A stretch of 8,223 nucleotides of DNA from Nocardioides sp. (GCA_021166815.1 JAJPEO010000238.1:1-8223), one strand, 5' to 3'; positions 1-6,727 are shown, numbered from the stretch's first letter. Made by a program: numbers and translations. Notes: generated from the sequence alone by a model not told the origin.

Positions 1-2600
1 ACCGAGTCGTCGACGTCGATGCACCCGGCCCGGTAGTCCAACGCGGCCTCGAGCAGGATCGCGTCCGGGTTGCCCCACGCGTCCGGGAGCTCGGGCAGGA
101 CCAGGCTCTTGCGGACCTGCACCCCCGGGATCTCGACCTCCGCGATGCTCGCGAACACCGCAGCCGACTGTCCGGTGGTGCGGATCTCCAGCCAGGACGT
201 CGTCCCGGCCGGCACCGCGACGTCGCGCACGGTGTGAGTCCCGAGCTCGACCTCCTCGCTGGACCCGGCCTCGGTGCTCACCTGCAGCGTCTGCCGCGCG
301 GGGGCGCGTGCACCGGCCACGAGGCGCAGCCTGGCGATGGGCCGCGGACGGTCGAACTCGATGCGCCACACGGGCCGCCGGGGCGACGTCGGGTCCGACA
401 CCCACTGCGTGCTCGGGTCTCCGTCGATGGCGGCCTGCGCCGACTCGGCGGGCCGTCCGCCGGTCGCCACGCCGGCATCGGCCATCGACGACGAGCTGGT
501 GACGGAGTCGGCCCCGAACATGTCGGCTCGCGTGCGCCAGCGCTCGTCGCCCTCGTTGATGTAGAAGTCCTTGACGGTCCCGCTCGTACGCCGCTCGTCC
601 TCGGCCTGGAGGGTCGCGGAGTAGCCGTCGTGGAGAAGGCCGTAGTTGCGCTCGCGATCGCGGTAGCCGTCGGTGAGGATGACCGGTCCGGTGGGCTCCT
701 GGTCGGGGTCGGCGTCGGTGGCGAGGATCGTGGGCTGCTCGTCGAGCAGACCGGCGTCGGTCAGGGGCAGGATCGACTCGGGGCCGCCGGCGACCACCGG
801 GAGCTCGTCGGCTGCCACCGCGCCGGGCCCGCCGGCCAGCACCTCGTAGATCTCGATGGCCTGGTACTGCGCCTGCCAGCCTCCGTTGACGACGTTGCGC
901 TCGGTGCCCTCACCCAGGTACGCCGCGCCGCCGATGTCGGGGCCGAACCCCCTGAGGTGGCGCAGCCCGGGCGAGTTCTCCAGCGCCTGGTGGAGGACGA
1001 CGGTGTCGGGGACCGAGGGCGACTTGATGACGTCGTTGCGCACGATGAGGTACTGGATCCCGGCACGGGCCAGGTAGGTGGCCAGGCCCTTGCTCGGCTG
1101 TCCCTGCGCCAGCCGGGTCTCGACGGCGTCGAGGAAGCGGATGTTGCCCGGCGGCACGAACGGGATGTTGGAGCGGACGCCGAACCTGCCCTTCTTGGCC
1201 AGGAAGGCCAACGGCTCGTCGTTGGGCTGCCCCCAGACGAACTGGGCCAGGCCCACCCCGGGCGTCATCAGCGCGGCACCCTCGTGTCCCTGGTCGTCGA
1301 GCCAGGCCGCGGTCTGCACCCAGTAGTCGGGCACCTCCGAGACGGCGCCGGCCGGGGCCATCCGCCCCTGCAGCGCCGGGAGGGCCGCACCCAGCACCGC
1401 ACCCACGGCCAGCACCGCGACCGTCCGGTGGTTGAGCGGCCGCAGGACGCCCTTGCGGTCCGCGGTCCAGTACTCCTTGTGCAGCAGGATGTCGAGCAGG
1501 AGCGCCAGCCCCAGCACCATCGGCAGGCGCACGATGGGGTCGAACTTGTGCACGTTGCGGGCGGGGGCGAGGGCTCCGTCCAGGGCCTCCTGGAGCGGCT
1601 GTGCCCACCAGCCCGAGAACGGCCCGTCGTGTCCCATGCCGGTGAGGAACATGCCGAGCAGCAGTGCCAGGAGGAGGAACTGCCGGTGAGGATTGCGTCG
1701 GTGGGCCAGGCCGACGAGGCCGAGCATCATGACCGCGCCGCTGTAGAGGACGAAGTACTGCGAGGTGATCAGGTCGCGGCCGGCGCGCCACCTCTCGTCG
1801 ATGTAGGGCACCCAGTGCGAGACGCCCCTCAGGGAGTCGAACAACGACGTGGGGTGGGTCGTGAGGTTCGCCGACTCGATGAAGTCCAGGAACGGCGGGC
1901 TGTAGGCACCGAGGTAGAACAGCGGGATGAGCCACCACAGGGTGCTCATCGCCGTGAACACCGGCCACCAGATGATCATGGCACGACGTCGCGGACCCGG
2001 CTCCCGGGTCAGCAGGAACAGCGCGGCCACCGGGATCACGGCGAAGCTCGCCGTCGCGTTGACGCCGCCCACCATCCCGATCGCCAGGGCCGAGAGTGCC
2101 GCGGCGCGCCGCGGACTGCCCTCGCGCGCCCCGATCACCAGGGGCAGCAGCACCCACGGCGCGAGTGCCGACGGCCAGGACTCGATGGAGATCGTCCCGA
2201 CCGTGGTCAGCAGGCGGGGCGAGAGGGCATAGGCGAAGCCGGCCACCAGGCAGGCCAGGTCGGAGCGCACACCGAGCTCACGGGCGACCTTGGCCGCCCC
2301 GGTGAACGCCACGCACATGACCAGTGCCATGAACAGGCGCTGGACCACCCAGGGAGGCAGGTCCGCGAGGATGCCGAGGCTGAAGAACGAGCCCATCGGC
2401 CAGAGGTAGCCGTACGCCTGGTTCTGCAGCTGGCCGATGCCCCCGCTGGAGTCCCACATGTGGAGGGCCCGCTGGAGGTAGTGCACCGGGTCGACCACGA
2501 GGTCGAACTTGGTGTCGAAGAGCAGGTAGCCCGGCAGCTGGACGAGGGCGATCGCGATCAGCACCGCGCAGCCGGCGAGAAGTCTCAGCCGGAACCTCAC
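1..2600 (-). CDS. aftD: AftD-like alpha-(1->3)-arabinofuranosyltransferase (GT-C, DUF3367), 3' end beyond window
   Basis: Seen: an open frame of 866 codons from GTG 2600 to the left edge with no stop. A hydrophobic segment (residues 7-28) is followed by an extracytoplasmic DTKFDL motif (29-34), then WDSSGGIGQLQNQAYGYLWP-like and SPRLLTTVG-like segments and many further hydrophobic helices. A RNVHKFDP motif lies near residue 350. Beyond about residue 360 the chain is mostly soluble, and about 697-820 resembles an F5/8 type C (discoidin-like) carbohydrate-binding module. Known: mycobacterial AftD is about 1400 residues, a GT-C enzyme using decaprenyl-phosphoryl-arabinose to add arabinofuranose to cell-wall arabinan, with carbohydrate-binding modules after the membrane domain. 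The early DTK(L/F)DL motif, the likely catalytic aspartate region, and the overall order match that family as I remember it. Start: GTG overlaps the upstream methyltransferase stop as GTGA, implying translational coupling in one operon. The missing C-terminus is a window-edge effect. Family is fairly certain; the exact acceptor in this organism is inferred. Confidence 0.88.
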   Translation of the reverse strand, partial: MRFRLRLLAGCAVLIAIALVQLPGYLLFDTKFDLVVDPVHYLQRALHMWDSSGGIGQLQNQAYGYLWPMGSFFSLGILADLPPWVVQRLFMALVMCVAFTGAAKVARELGVRSDLACLVAGFAYALSPRLLTTVGTISIESWPSALAPWVLLPLVIGAREGSPRRAAALSALAIGMVGGVNATASFAVIPVAALFLLTREPGPRRRAMIIWWPVFTAMSTLWWLIPLFYLGAYSPPFLDFIESANLTTHPTSLFDSLRGVSHWVPYIDERWRAGRDLITSQYFVLYSGAVMMLGLVGLAHRRNPHRQFLLLALLLGMFLTGMGHDGPFSGWWAQPLQEALDGALAPARNVHKFDPIVRLPMVLGLALLLDILLHKEYWTADRKGVLRPLNHRTVAVLAVGAVLGAALPALQGRMAPAGAVSEVPDYWVQTAAWLDDQGHEGAALMTPGVGLAQFVWGQPNDEPLAFLAKKGRFGVRSNIPFVPPGNIRFLDAVETRLAQGQPSKGLATYLARAGIQYLIVRNDVIKSPSVPDTVVLHQALENSPGLRHLRGFGPDIGGAAYLGEGTERNVVNGGWQAQYQAIEIYEVLAGGPGAVAADELPVVAGGPESILPLTDAGLLDEQPTILATDADPDQEPTGPVILTDGYRDRERNYGLLHDGYSATLQAEDERRTSGTVKDFYINEGDERWRTRADMFGADSVTSSSSMADAGVATGGRPAESAQAAIDGDPSTQWVSDPTSPRRPVWRIEFDRPRPIARLRLVAGARAPARQTLQVSTEAGSSEEVELGTHTVRDVAVPAGTTSWLEIRTTGQSAAVFASIAEVEIPGVQVRKSLVLPELPDAWGNPDAILLEAALDYRAGCIDVDDS

Positions 2601-3379
2601 CTGCGCCTGAGCACGATCACCAGGTTCCACGTCGTCACCTCCCGCAGCAACGGGATGCGCAGGAGGAACTGCGACCAACCGGGGTTGTACCGGGCGAAGA
2701 CGTCCACCACCTCGCCCCCGTCCTGCCGGCGGCTCCAGCGCAGGCCGTCGCTCACGGTCACGCCGAACATGCTCTCCCCGAAGCGGTTCTTCGGCTCGTG
2801 GCCGTGCTTGCGGGCATAGCGGCGGCGAGCGCGCATGCCGCCCAGGTAGTGGTGGGGCGACGTCTCGTGGCCGCCCCACGGGCCGTACCAGACGGTGTAG
2901 CTGATGAAGACGAGGCCGCCAGGCTTCACCACGCGCAGCATCTCGCTGGCCATGAGCCAGGGATCCGGCACGTGCTCCAGCACGTTGGAGGAGTAGGCGA
3001 CGTCGAACGCGCCGCTGCGGAAGGGCAGCTGCATGCCGCTGCCGAGCACACGGTTGCCGGCCGCGCCGGGCAGGTCGGAGTCCTCGACGTCGACGGAGAA
3101 GTACTCCATGCCGGCGGCCTCGAAGGCCGACTTGAAGTAGCCCGGACCGCCTCCCACGTCGAGCAGGGCCTGGCCCTCCAGGCGGTCGTAGTGGCGCAGC
3201 ATCTCCACCGAGTCGTCGGCGATGGCGCCGTAGAAACGTGCAGGATCCTCCTGCTCGAACCCGAACTCGCGCAGCAGCCGAACCGAGCGCCGCAGGGTCG
3301 GCGCCCACTCCTCTTCACGGCGGATCCACCTGCTGAGGGTCCGTCTCCACCAGGGCGTCGTTCGGGCAGGCGCAGGCAC
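2597..3379 (-). CDS. Class I SAM-dependent methyltransferase, MtrP/Rv0224c-like
   Basis: Seen: 260 residues from GTG 3379. SAM-binding motif I is LLDVGGGPG (72-80). An acidic residue at the end of the second strand (SVDVED, 95-100), motif LPFRSGAFDVAYSSNVLEHV (118-137) and LRVVKPGG (148-155) complete a standard Rossmann methyltransferase core. The C-terminal third is basic, has no obvious membrane segment until a short hydrophobic end (VTTWNLVIVL), and finishes in three arginines. Start: GTG 3379 has AGGG 8 nt upstream, and also a TANNNT hexamer at leaderless spacing. A second in-frame GTG at 3400 would add 7 residues but has no Shine-Dalgarno. Context: it sits first in an operon with the AftD-like gene and is divergent from a GT4 gene, the arrangement I recall for Rv0224c/Rv0225 in M. 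tuberculosis. Known: the corynebacterial relative MtrP is reported to be needed for normal trehalose mycolate transport. The substrate here is unknown, and membership in that subfamily rests on context and memory. Confidence 0.85.
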   Translation of the reverse strand: MPAPARTTPWWRRTLSRWIRREEEWAPTLRRSVRLLREFGFEQEDPARFYGAIADDSVEMLRHYDRLEGQALLDVGGGPGYFKSAFEAAGMEYFSVDVEDSDLPGAAGNRVLGSGMQLPFRSGAFDVAYSSNVLEHVPDPWLMASEMLRVVKPGGLVFISYTVWYGPWGGHETSPHHYLGGMRARRRYARKHGHEPKNRFGESMFGVTVSDGLRWSRRQDGGEVVDVFARYNPGWSQFLLRIPLLREVTTWNLVIVLRRR

Positions 3380-3442
3380 ACGCGAAACCCTACCGAACAC
3401 GGTCGGGCAGCTGCGGAAGTTGCCTGTATCGTGGTGCGTTCC
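3380..3442. promoter_or_regulatory. Divergent promoter region between methyltransferase and GT4 genes
   Basis: This 63-bp gap must hold promoters for both divergent units. On the minus strand a TANNNT hexamer, TAGGGT (3392 down to 3387), lies 7 nt before GTG 3379, the spacing expected of an actinobacterial leaderless transcript. The same bases also offer AGGG as a Shine-Dalgarno. On the plus strand TATCGT (3427-3432), preceded by TG, lies 10 nt before ATG 3443. Neither has a convincing -35 box. An 8-bp palindrome GCAGCTGC (3407-3414) lies near the centre. Assignment is by pattern only. Confidence 0.35.
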
Positions 3443-4648
3443 ATGCCAGATTCCCACGCCGAGACCGGTACCGACCCGCGTCCCCACGCCTCGTCCGACC
3501 AGCACGAGATCGCCGGCAGGCACGTCCTCTTCTTCTCCTGGCGCGACACGCGCAACCCCGAGGGAGGCGGCGCGGAGCGCTACCTGGAGAAGATCGCGGA
3601 GGGTCTCGCCCACCGCGGCGCGAAGGTCACGGTGGTCTCCGCGGCCCACGCCGGCGCTCCGCCGAGGGAGACCGTCCGCGGCGTCGACTACGTCCGCCGC
3701 GGCGGCAAGCTCTCCATCTACGCCCTCGCCGCGCGCGACCTGCTCCGAGGCACGTACGGCCACGTCGACCTCGTCGTCGACGTGCAGAACGGGCTGCCGT
3801 TCTTCACCCGCCTCGCGACCAGGACCCCGGTCGTCGTCCTGGTCCACCACGTCCACGAGGAGCAGTGGCCCGTGGTCTACCCCGGGCTCAGCGGCAAGGT
3901 GGGATGGTTCATCGAGCGTCGCGTCGCCCCCCGGCTCTACAAGAAGTGCCAGTACGTCGCCGTGTCGCGAGCCACGCGCCAGGAGCTCATCACCCTGGGG
4001 GTGGACCCGACCCGCATCGCGGTGGTCCACAACGGCACCGATCCCGTGCTGCCGGTGGGTCACGGCAAGTCCCCCCACCCGATGGTCGCGGTCGTCGGCC
4101 GGTTGGTCCCCCACAAGCAGGTGGAGCACGCCATCGACGCCACCGTCGCCCTGCGCGGACGCTTCCCCGACCTGCGCCTGCACGTGGTCGGGTCGGGCTG
4201 GTGGGAGTCGGAGCTCCACGCACATGCCGAGCGCGCCGGCGCCGGTGACTCGGTGGTGTTCGAGGGCCAGGTCGACGAGCGCCGCAAGCACGAGGTCTAC
4301 GAGCGGGCGTGGCTCCTGGCGCTCCCCTCCCTCAAGGAGGGGTGGGGACTGGTGATCGGCGAAGCGGGGATGCACGCGACCCCCGCGGTGGCCTACCGCT
4401 CGGCCGGCGGCACTCGGGAGTCGATCGCCCACGACCGCTCAGGCGTGCTGGTGGACACCCCCGAGCAGTTCACCGACGCCCTGGCGACGCTGCTCGGCGA
4501 CGAGGCCGAGCGCCAGCGCCTGGGCGCCGGCGCGGTCGAGATGAGCCACACCTTCACGTGGGAGCACGCCCAGGAGTCGTTCGCCCACGTCGCAGCGAGC
4601 GCCCTCACGGGCAGGGTCATCAACGCGCAGGACCCCGACGAGGTCTGA
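3443..4648 (+). CDS. GT4-family (GT-B fold) glycosyltransferase, Rv0225-like
   Basis: Seen: 401 residues. The N-terminal Rossmann half begins at HVLFFSWRD (27-35) and carries the glycine-rich acceptor loop GGGAER (41-46). HHVHEEQWP (135-143) and VAVSRATRQEL (172-182) follow. The C-terminal half starts at VAVVGRLVPHKQ (215-226) and holds the donor-binding E-x7-E motif in SLKEGWGLVIGEAG (296-309; E299 and E307), typical of retaining GT4 enzymes. There is no signal peptide or membrane helix, so it acts in the cytoplasm, probably on a lipid-linked or nucleotide-sugar substrate at the inner membrane face. Start: ATG 3443 was chosen; in-frame GTGs at 3431 and 3434 fall inside the candidate -10 hexamer and have no ribosome-binding site. 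The gene is divergent from the methyltransferase and convergent with the DUF2613 gene, between other envelope-glycan genes. Sugar specificity cannot be read from the sequence. Confidence 0.9.
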   Translation: MPDSHAETGTDPRPHASSDQHEIAGRHVLFFSWRDTRNPEGGGAERYLEKIAEGLAHRGAKVTVVSAAHAGAPPRETVRGVDYVRRGGKLSIYALAARDLLRGTYGHVDLVVDVQNGLPFFTRLATRTPVVVLVHHVHEEQWPVVYPGLSGKVGWFIERRVAPRLYKKCQYVAVSRATRQELITLGVDPTRIAVVHNGTDPVLPVGHGKSPHPMVAVVGRLVPHKQVEHAIDATVALRGRFPDLRLHVVGSGWWESELHAHAERAGAGDSVVFEGQVDERRKHEVYERAWLLALPSLKEGWGLVIGEAGMHATPAVAYRSAGGTRESIAHDRSGVLVDTPEQFTDALATLLGDEAERQRLGAGAVEMSHTFTWEHAQESFAHVAASALTGRVINAQDPDEV

Positions 4649-4675
4649 CCGCGGGCCTGCTCAGGCAACGCAAAG

Positions 4676-4707
4676 GCTCCGTTCGGTGCCGAAGCACCGA
4701 ACGGAGC
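4676..4707. terminator. Perfect 14-bp hairpin with CGAA/UUCG tetraloop between convergent genes
   Basis: Arms GCTCCGTTCGGTGC (4676-4689) and GCACCGAACGGAGC (4694-4707) pair without mismatch around a 4-nt loop (4690-4693). Read on the minus strand the loop is UUCG closed by a C-G pair, an exceptionally stable cUUCGg tetraloop, and it is followed by a short CTTTGCGTT stretch. It lies 27 nt after the GT4 stop and 35 nt beyond the DUF2613 stop, so it probably terminates both converging transcripts. The T-tract is poor on both strands, as is common in high-GC actinobacteria. Confidence 0.8.
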
Positions 4708-4719
4708 ATCACGATTCGA

Positions 4720-4738
4720 GGCGCGGCTCAGCCGCGCC
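4720..4738. terminator. Second short GC hairpin next to the DUF2613 stop
   Basis: Arms GGCGCGGC (4720-4727) and GCCGCGCC (4731-4738) are perfect complements around a TCA triloop. The hairpin lies 4 nt after the DUF2613 stop and before the larger hairpin, so the minus-strand transcript would carry two hairpins in tandem. There is no T-tract. It may protect the 3' end or help termination, but GC-rich inverted repeats also arise by chance in this base composition. Confidence 0.4.
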
Positions 4739-4742
4739 GGCA

Positions 4743-4898
4743 TCACTCAGTGGCGCCGTAGTCCCAGGCGGGAGCCTCGGCGTTGGCCGGGGACTGTTCC
4801 GGGGCGCTCGTCTGCGACGAGATGAGGCCGACGAGGCCGGCGCTGGCGAGCGCGCCACCGGCGAGCACGCTGACGATCGGAGCCAAGAAGTTGTTCAT
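4743..4898 (-). CDS. DUF2613 family small membrane-anchored protein
   Basis: Seen: 51 residues beginning MNNFLAP. A hydrophobic glycine/alanine-rich helix spans about residues 6-27 (VSVLAGGALASAGLVGLI), followed by a polar, proline- and alanine-rich tail ending DYGATE. This is the DUF2613 pattern: short actinobacterial proteins with one N-terminal helix (uncleaved anchor or signal) and a short exported tail. Start: ATG 4898 has GGGAGGG 12 nt upstream. A longer reading from 5003 would add 35 basic, poorly conserved-looking residues in front of the helix and was not adopted. Context: same strand and 88 nt downstream of a GT-C-like gene, so probably co-transcribed or driven by a weak promoter in the gap. 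From memory, Rv0236A, the M. tuberculosis member, is adjacent to aftD. Function is unknown; a helper or stabiliser of GT-C enzymes is a reasonable inference only. Confidence 0.82.
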   Translation of the reverse strand: MNNFLAPIVSVLAGGALASAGLVGLISSQTSAPEQSPANAEAPAWDYGATE

Positions 4899-4910
4899 TG
4901 GTTGAGTGAC

Positions 4911-4935
4911 CCTCCCTAGAGTTCTGCCAAGCCTA
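4911..4935 (-). promoter_or_regulatory. Possible promoter and Shine-Dalgarno for DUF2613 gene
   Basis: Reading the minus strand, a TANNNT-type hexamer TAGGCT (4935 to 4930) is followed by a leader carrying a strong Shine-Dalgarno GGGAGGG (4917 to 4911). The start ATG at 4898 comes 12 nt after it. No clear -35 is visible. The gap from the upstream gene (4899-4986) contains no obvious hairpin, so read-through from that gene is equally possible. Confidence 0.3.
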
Positions 4936-4986
4936 ACAGCGACGGCCTGACCCAGGGCGAATGACGACGCCCCACCAGGAAATAGA

Positions 4987-6675
4987 CTACCCGGCGGTAG
5001 CACGCCGCCGCAGGATCATCCGCCGTATGACATGGATCACGTTCTGGGTGGCTCCCCCGGCGATCAGCACCAGCCAAGCCACCCACGCCGCCGGCATCGC
5101 GCCCTCGACTCGAGCGTCGTGTCCCTGTCCCCCGGCGCGACCCTCGAGGGCGATCACCGTGACCAGGTCGTTGGCCAGGAGGGCGTCTCCGACGAAGGCC
5201 GGCTCGTCCCACCCCTCGAACTGCTCGATCACCACGCCCGACACCCCGATCCGCAGCAGCGCCTCGGTCCGCGCTCGGGCCGTGGGCAGGGCCAGCGCCT
5301 CGCCCACGGCGCGGGCCCGTGGGTCCTCCCCGGGGTGGGTGCGACCGTCGATGAGCAGCTCGTCGTTGACCACCGCGTCCCGGTCCACCAGGCGTGGCAG
5401 CGGGTTGACCACCGGGTGGCCGTGGTTCCACCGCGGGACCCGATAGCTCGAGAACGGCAGCACGGCCAGGTCCCCCGGCGGCACCGCACGCGACGCGGCG
5501 CGGACGTCGAGGAGGTCCTGGGGGTAGTCGATCGGCCGCAGCTGCCCGCGGATCCCCCAGCCGGCGTCAGGAAGGCACAGGATGGGCACGGCGACCAGGA
5601 CGGCGGCAGTGACGCGCCGCGACCCCCGGTCGCGGACGAGGTCGAGCACGACCCCCGCTCCCCTGGCAACGAGGACGACCACGAGCGGCGCGGTGAGCGC
5701 GAGCAGCCGGGAGCTGTCGCGCAGGACTCCCCCGCCGGGGACCGAGGCAGCCAGCCACCCCATGACACCAGGCACCGCCCAGCCGAGGACGGCCACCCCG
5801 TAGCCCAGCACCCAGCAGGTCACGGCCGCCCGCCACGCCGCGGGCGCGATCCCGGCGCTCCCCCGGCGCAGGCCGATCACGGCGGCGACCACCCAGACCA
5901 CCAGCGCGACGACCGCGAGGAAGCCGGCGCGGGTCCCGGGCACGACCTGGGCGTTCCAGATGCCTCCGAGACCCAGGGCCGCGAGCGGTCCCGGCAGCCA
6001 GCCCTCCCCGCTCGTGGCGTACACCTCGGCGGCCGCTGCGGACGACGTCGCGGCCGCCGCGTGCGCCAGGCCCGCCACCAGCCACGGCGCGTTGGCCGCC
6101 AGGAGCAGGGCGCCGAGCAGCAGCCAGCGGCGTACGTCACGTCGCGCTCCCGCGGCCACCAGGGCCACTGCGGTGGCGAGCCCGGTGCTCGCGCTCAGCG
6201 AACCCACGACCAGCAGGAGGGGAAGGGCGACGGGCATCCTCGAACCGACGTCCCAACGGCCGGCGAGCAGCAGCAGCCACGGCACGACGGCGTACCCGAG
6301 CAGGACCGGCCAGTGCCCGATGACCAGGCGCTCTGCCACGAAGGGGTTCCAGACCATGCACGTGGCCGCGACCACCTGCACGGCCAGGGACCGGCTCCCC
6401 ACCAGTCTCGCCGCCCCGGCACCGGCGACGACCAGGGCGGCGAGCAGCACGAGCTTCTGCAGCACCATCCCCGGCACGACCTCGTCGAGCACGGCGACGA
6501 ACGCGTCGGAGGGCACGGTCCTCGGGAGCGCCGACCCCACGCCGAGGGCGTCGCGGCCGAGCCCGAGGTCGGGAACCCAGACCATGTCGTAGCTGAGCAC
6601 GTAGCCCGGACCCAGGGCCGGCCCGAGGATCACCGCGGCCAGGGCCGCCGACCACAGCCACGGGACGAGTCGCAC
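4987..6675 (-). CDS. GT-C-like polytopic membrane glycosyltransferase, Rv0226c-like
   Basis: Seen: 562 residues from GTG 6675. About ten hydrophobic segments lie between residues 5 and 370, a soluble domain spans about 371-526, and a final helix (527-546) is followed by a basic cytoplasmic tail RRMILRRR. The first loop carries LSYDMVWVPD (27-36), with an acidic residue where GT-C enzymes keep their catalytic acid. WNPFVAERLVIGHWPVLLGY (109-128) and LRDSSRLLALTAP (318-330) occupy the positions of the AftD SPRLLTT and RNVHKFDP motifs. This supports a polyprenyl-phosphate-sugar-dependent transferase acting outside the membrane. Start: GTG 6675 has AAGGG 7 nt upstream. GTG 6702 (571 residues; AAGG 9 nt upstream) and ATG 6729 (580 residues, overlapping the flippase start) are alternatives, so the N-terminus is uncertain. 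Context: divergent from the flippase, with DUF2613 downstream. The order relative to the methyltransferase and GT4 genes matches Rv0224c-Rv0226c as I recall it. The sugar and acceptor are unknown. Confidence 0.78.
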   Translation of the reverse strand: MRLVPWLWSAALAAVILGPALGPGYVLSYDMVWVPDLGLGRDALGVGSALPRTVPSDAFVAVLDEVVPGMVLQKLVLLAALVVAGAGAARLVGSRSLAVQVVAATCMVWNPFVAERLVIGHWPVLLGYAVVPWLLLLAGRWDVGSRMPVALPLLLVVGSLSASTGLATAVALVAAGARRDVRRWLLLGALLLAANAPWLVAGLAHAAAATSSAAAAEVYATSGEGWLPGPLAALGLGGIWNAQVVPGTRAGFLAVVALVVWVVAAVIGLRRGSAGIAPAAWRAAVTCWVLGYGVAVLGWAVPGVMGWLAASVPGGGVLRDSSRLLALTAPLVVVLVARGAGVVLDLVRDRGSRRVTAAVLVAVPILCLPDAGWGIRGQLRPIDYPQDLLDVRAASRAVPPGDLAVLPFSSYRVPRWNHGHPVVNPLPRLVDRDAVVNDELLIDGRTHPGEDPRARAVGEALALPTARARTEALLRIGVSGVVIEQFEGWDEPAFVGDALLANDLVTVIALEGRAGGQGHDARVEGAMPAAWVAWLVLIAGGATQNVIHVIRRMILRRRATAG

Positions 6676-6707
6676 CGCCACACCCTTGGCCCCAGCCTGC
6701 ACAGTCA

Positions 6708-6723
6708 GACACCTTAAGGTGTC
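6708..6723. promoter_or_regulatory. Perfect 16-bp palindrome in divergent GT-C/flippase promoter
   Basis: GACACCTTAAGGTGTC equals its own reverse complement over all 16 bases. It sits in the gap between the GT-C-like gene and the flippase. Because of the symmetry it provides TAAGGT, a TANNNT -10 hexamer, on both strands (6715-6720 plus; 6716-6711 minus), and AAGG as a Shine-Dalgarno core on both. The plus hexamer ends 7 nt before ATG 6728; the minus hexamer ends 8 nt before GTG 6702. It could be a symmetric bidirectional promoter, a repressor operator covering both starts, or both. Confidence 0.6.
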
Positions 6724-6727
6724 GCCC

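Noticed and set aside
1..2600. Apparent truncation of the AftD-like gene
   Set aside because: The frame is still open at the window edge; the family is about 1400 residues long, so the rest simply lies outside the window.
234..2819. 861-codon plus-strand open frame opposite the AftD-like gene
   Set aside because: It is antisense to a clear family match, has low-complexity Arg/Gly/His/Asp-rich composition and no recognisable domain; long antisense frames are a usual product of very high GC at third positions.
3407..3414. 8-bp palindrome GCAGCTGC as an operator
   Set aside because: It is short and made of bases common in this composition, so it is not distinguishable from chance.
2798..3442. 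Upstream extension of the GT4 frame (about 215 extra codons)
   Set aside because: It is antisense to the methyltransferase core and has no domain of its own; a sensible start lies at ATG 3443.
3380..4432. N-terminal extension of the methyltransferase frame (about 350 extra codons upstream)
   Set aside because: This part is antisense to the GT4 gene, which has all expected motifs; methyltransferase similarity begins only after position 3379.
5032..6717. 561-codon plus-strand open frame opposite the GT-C-like membrane gene
   Set aside because: Composition is Arg/Gly/His/Asp-rich with no membrane or catalytic motif, as expected for a high-GC shadow of a hydrophobic protein.
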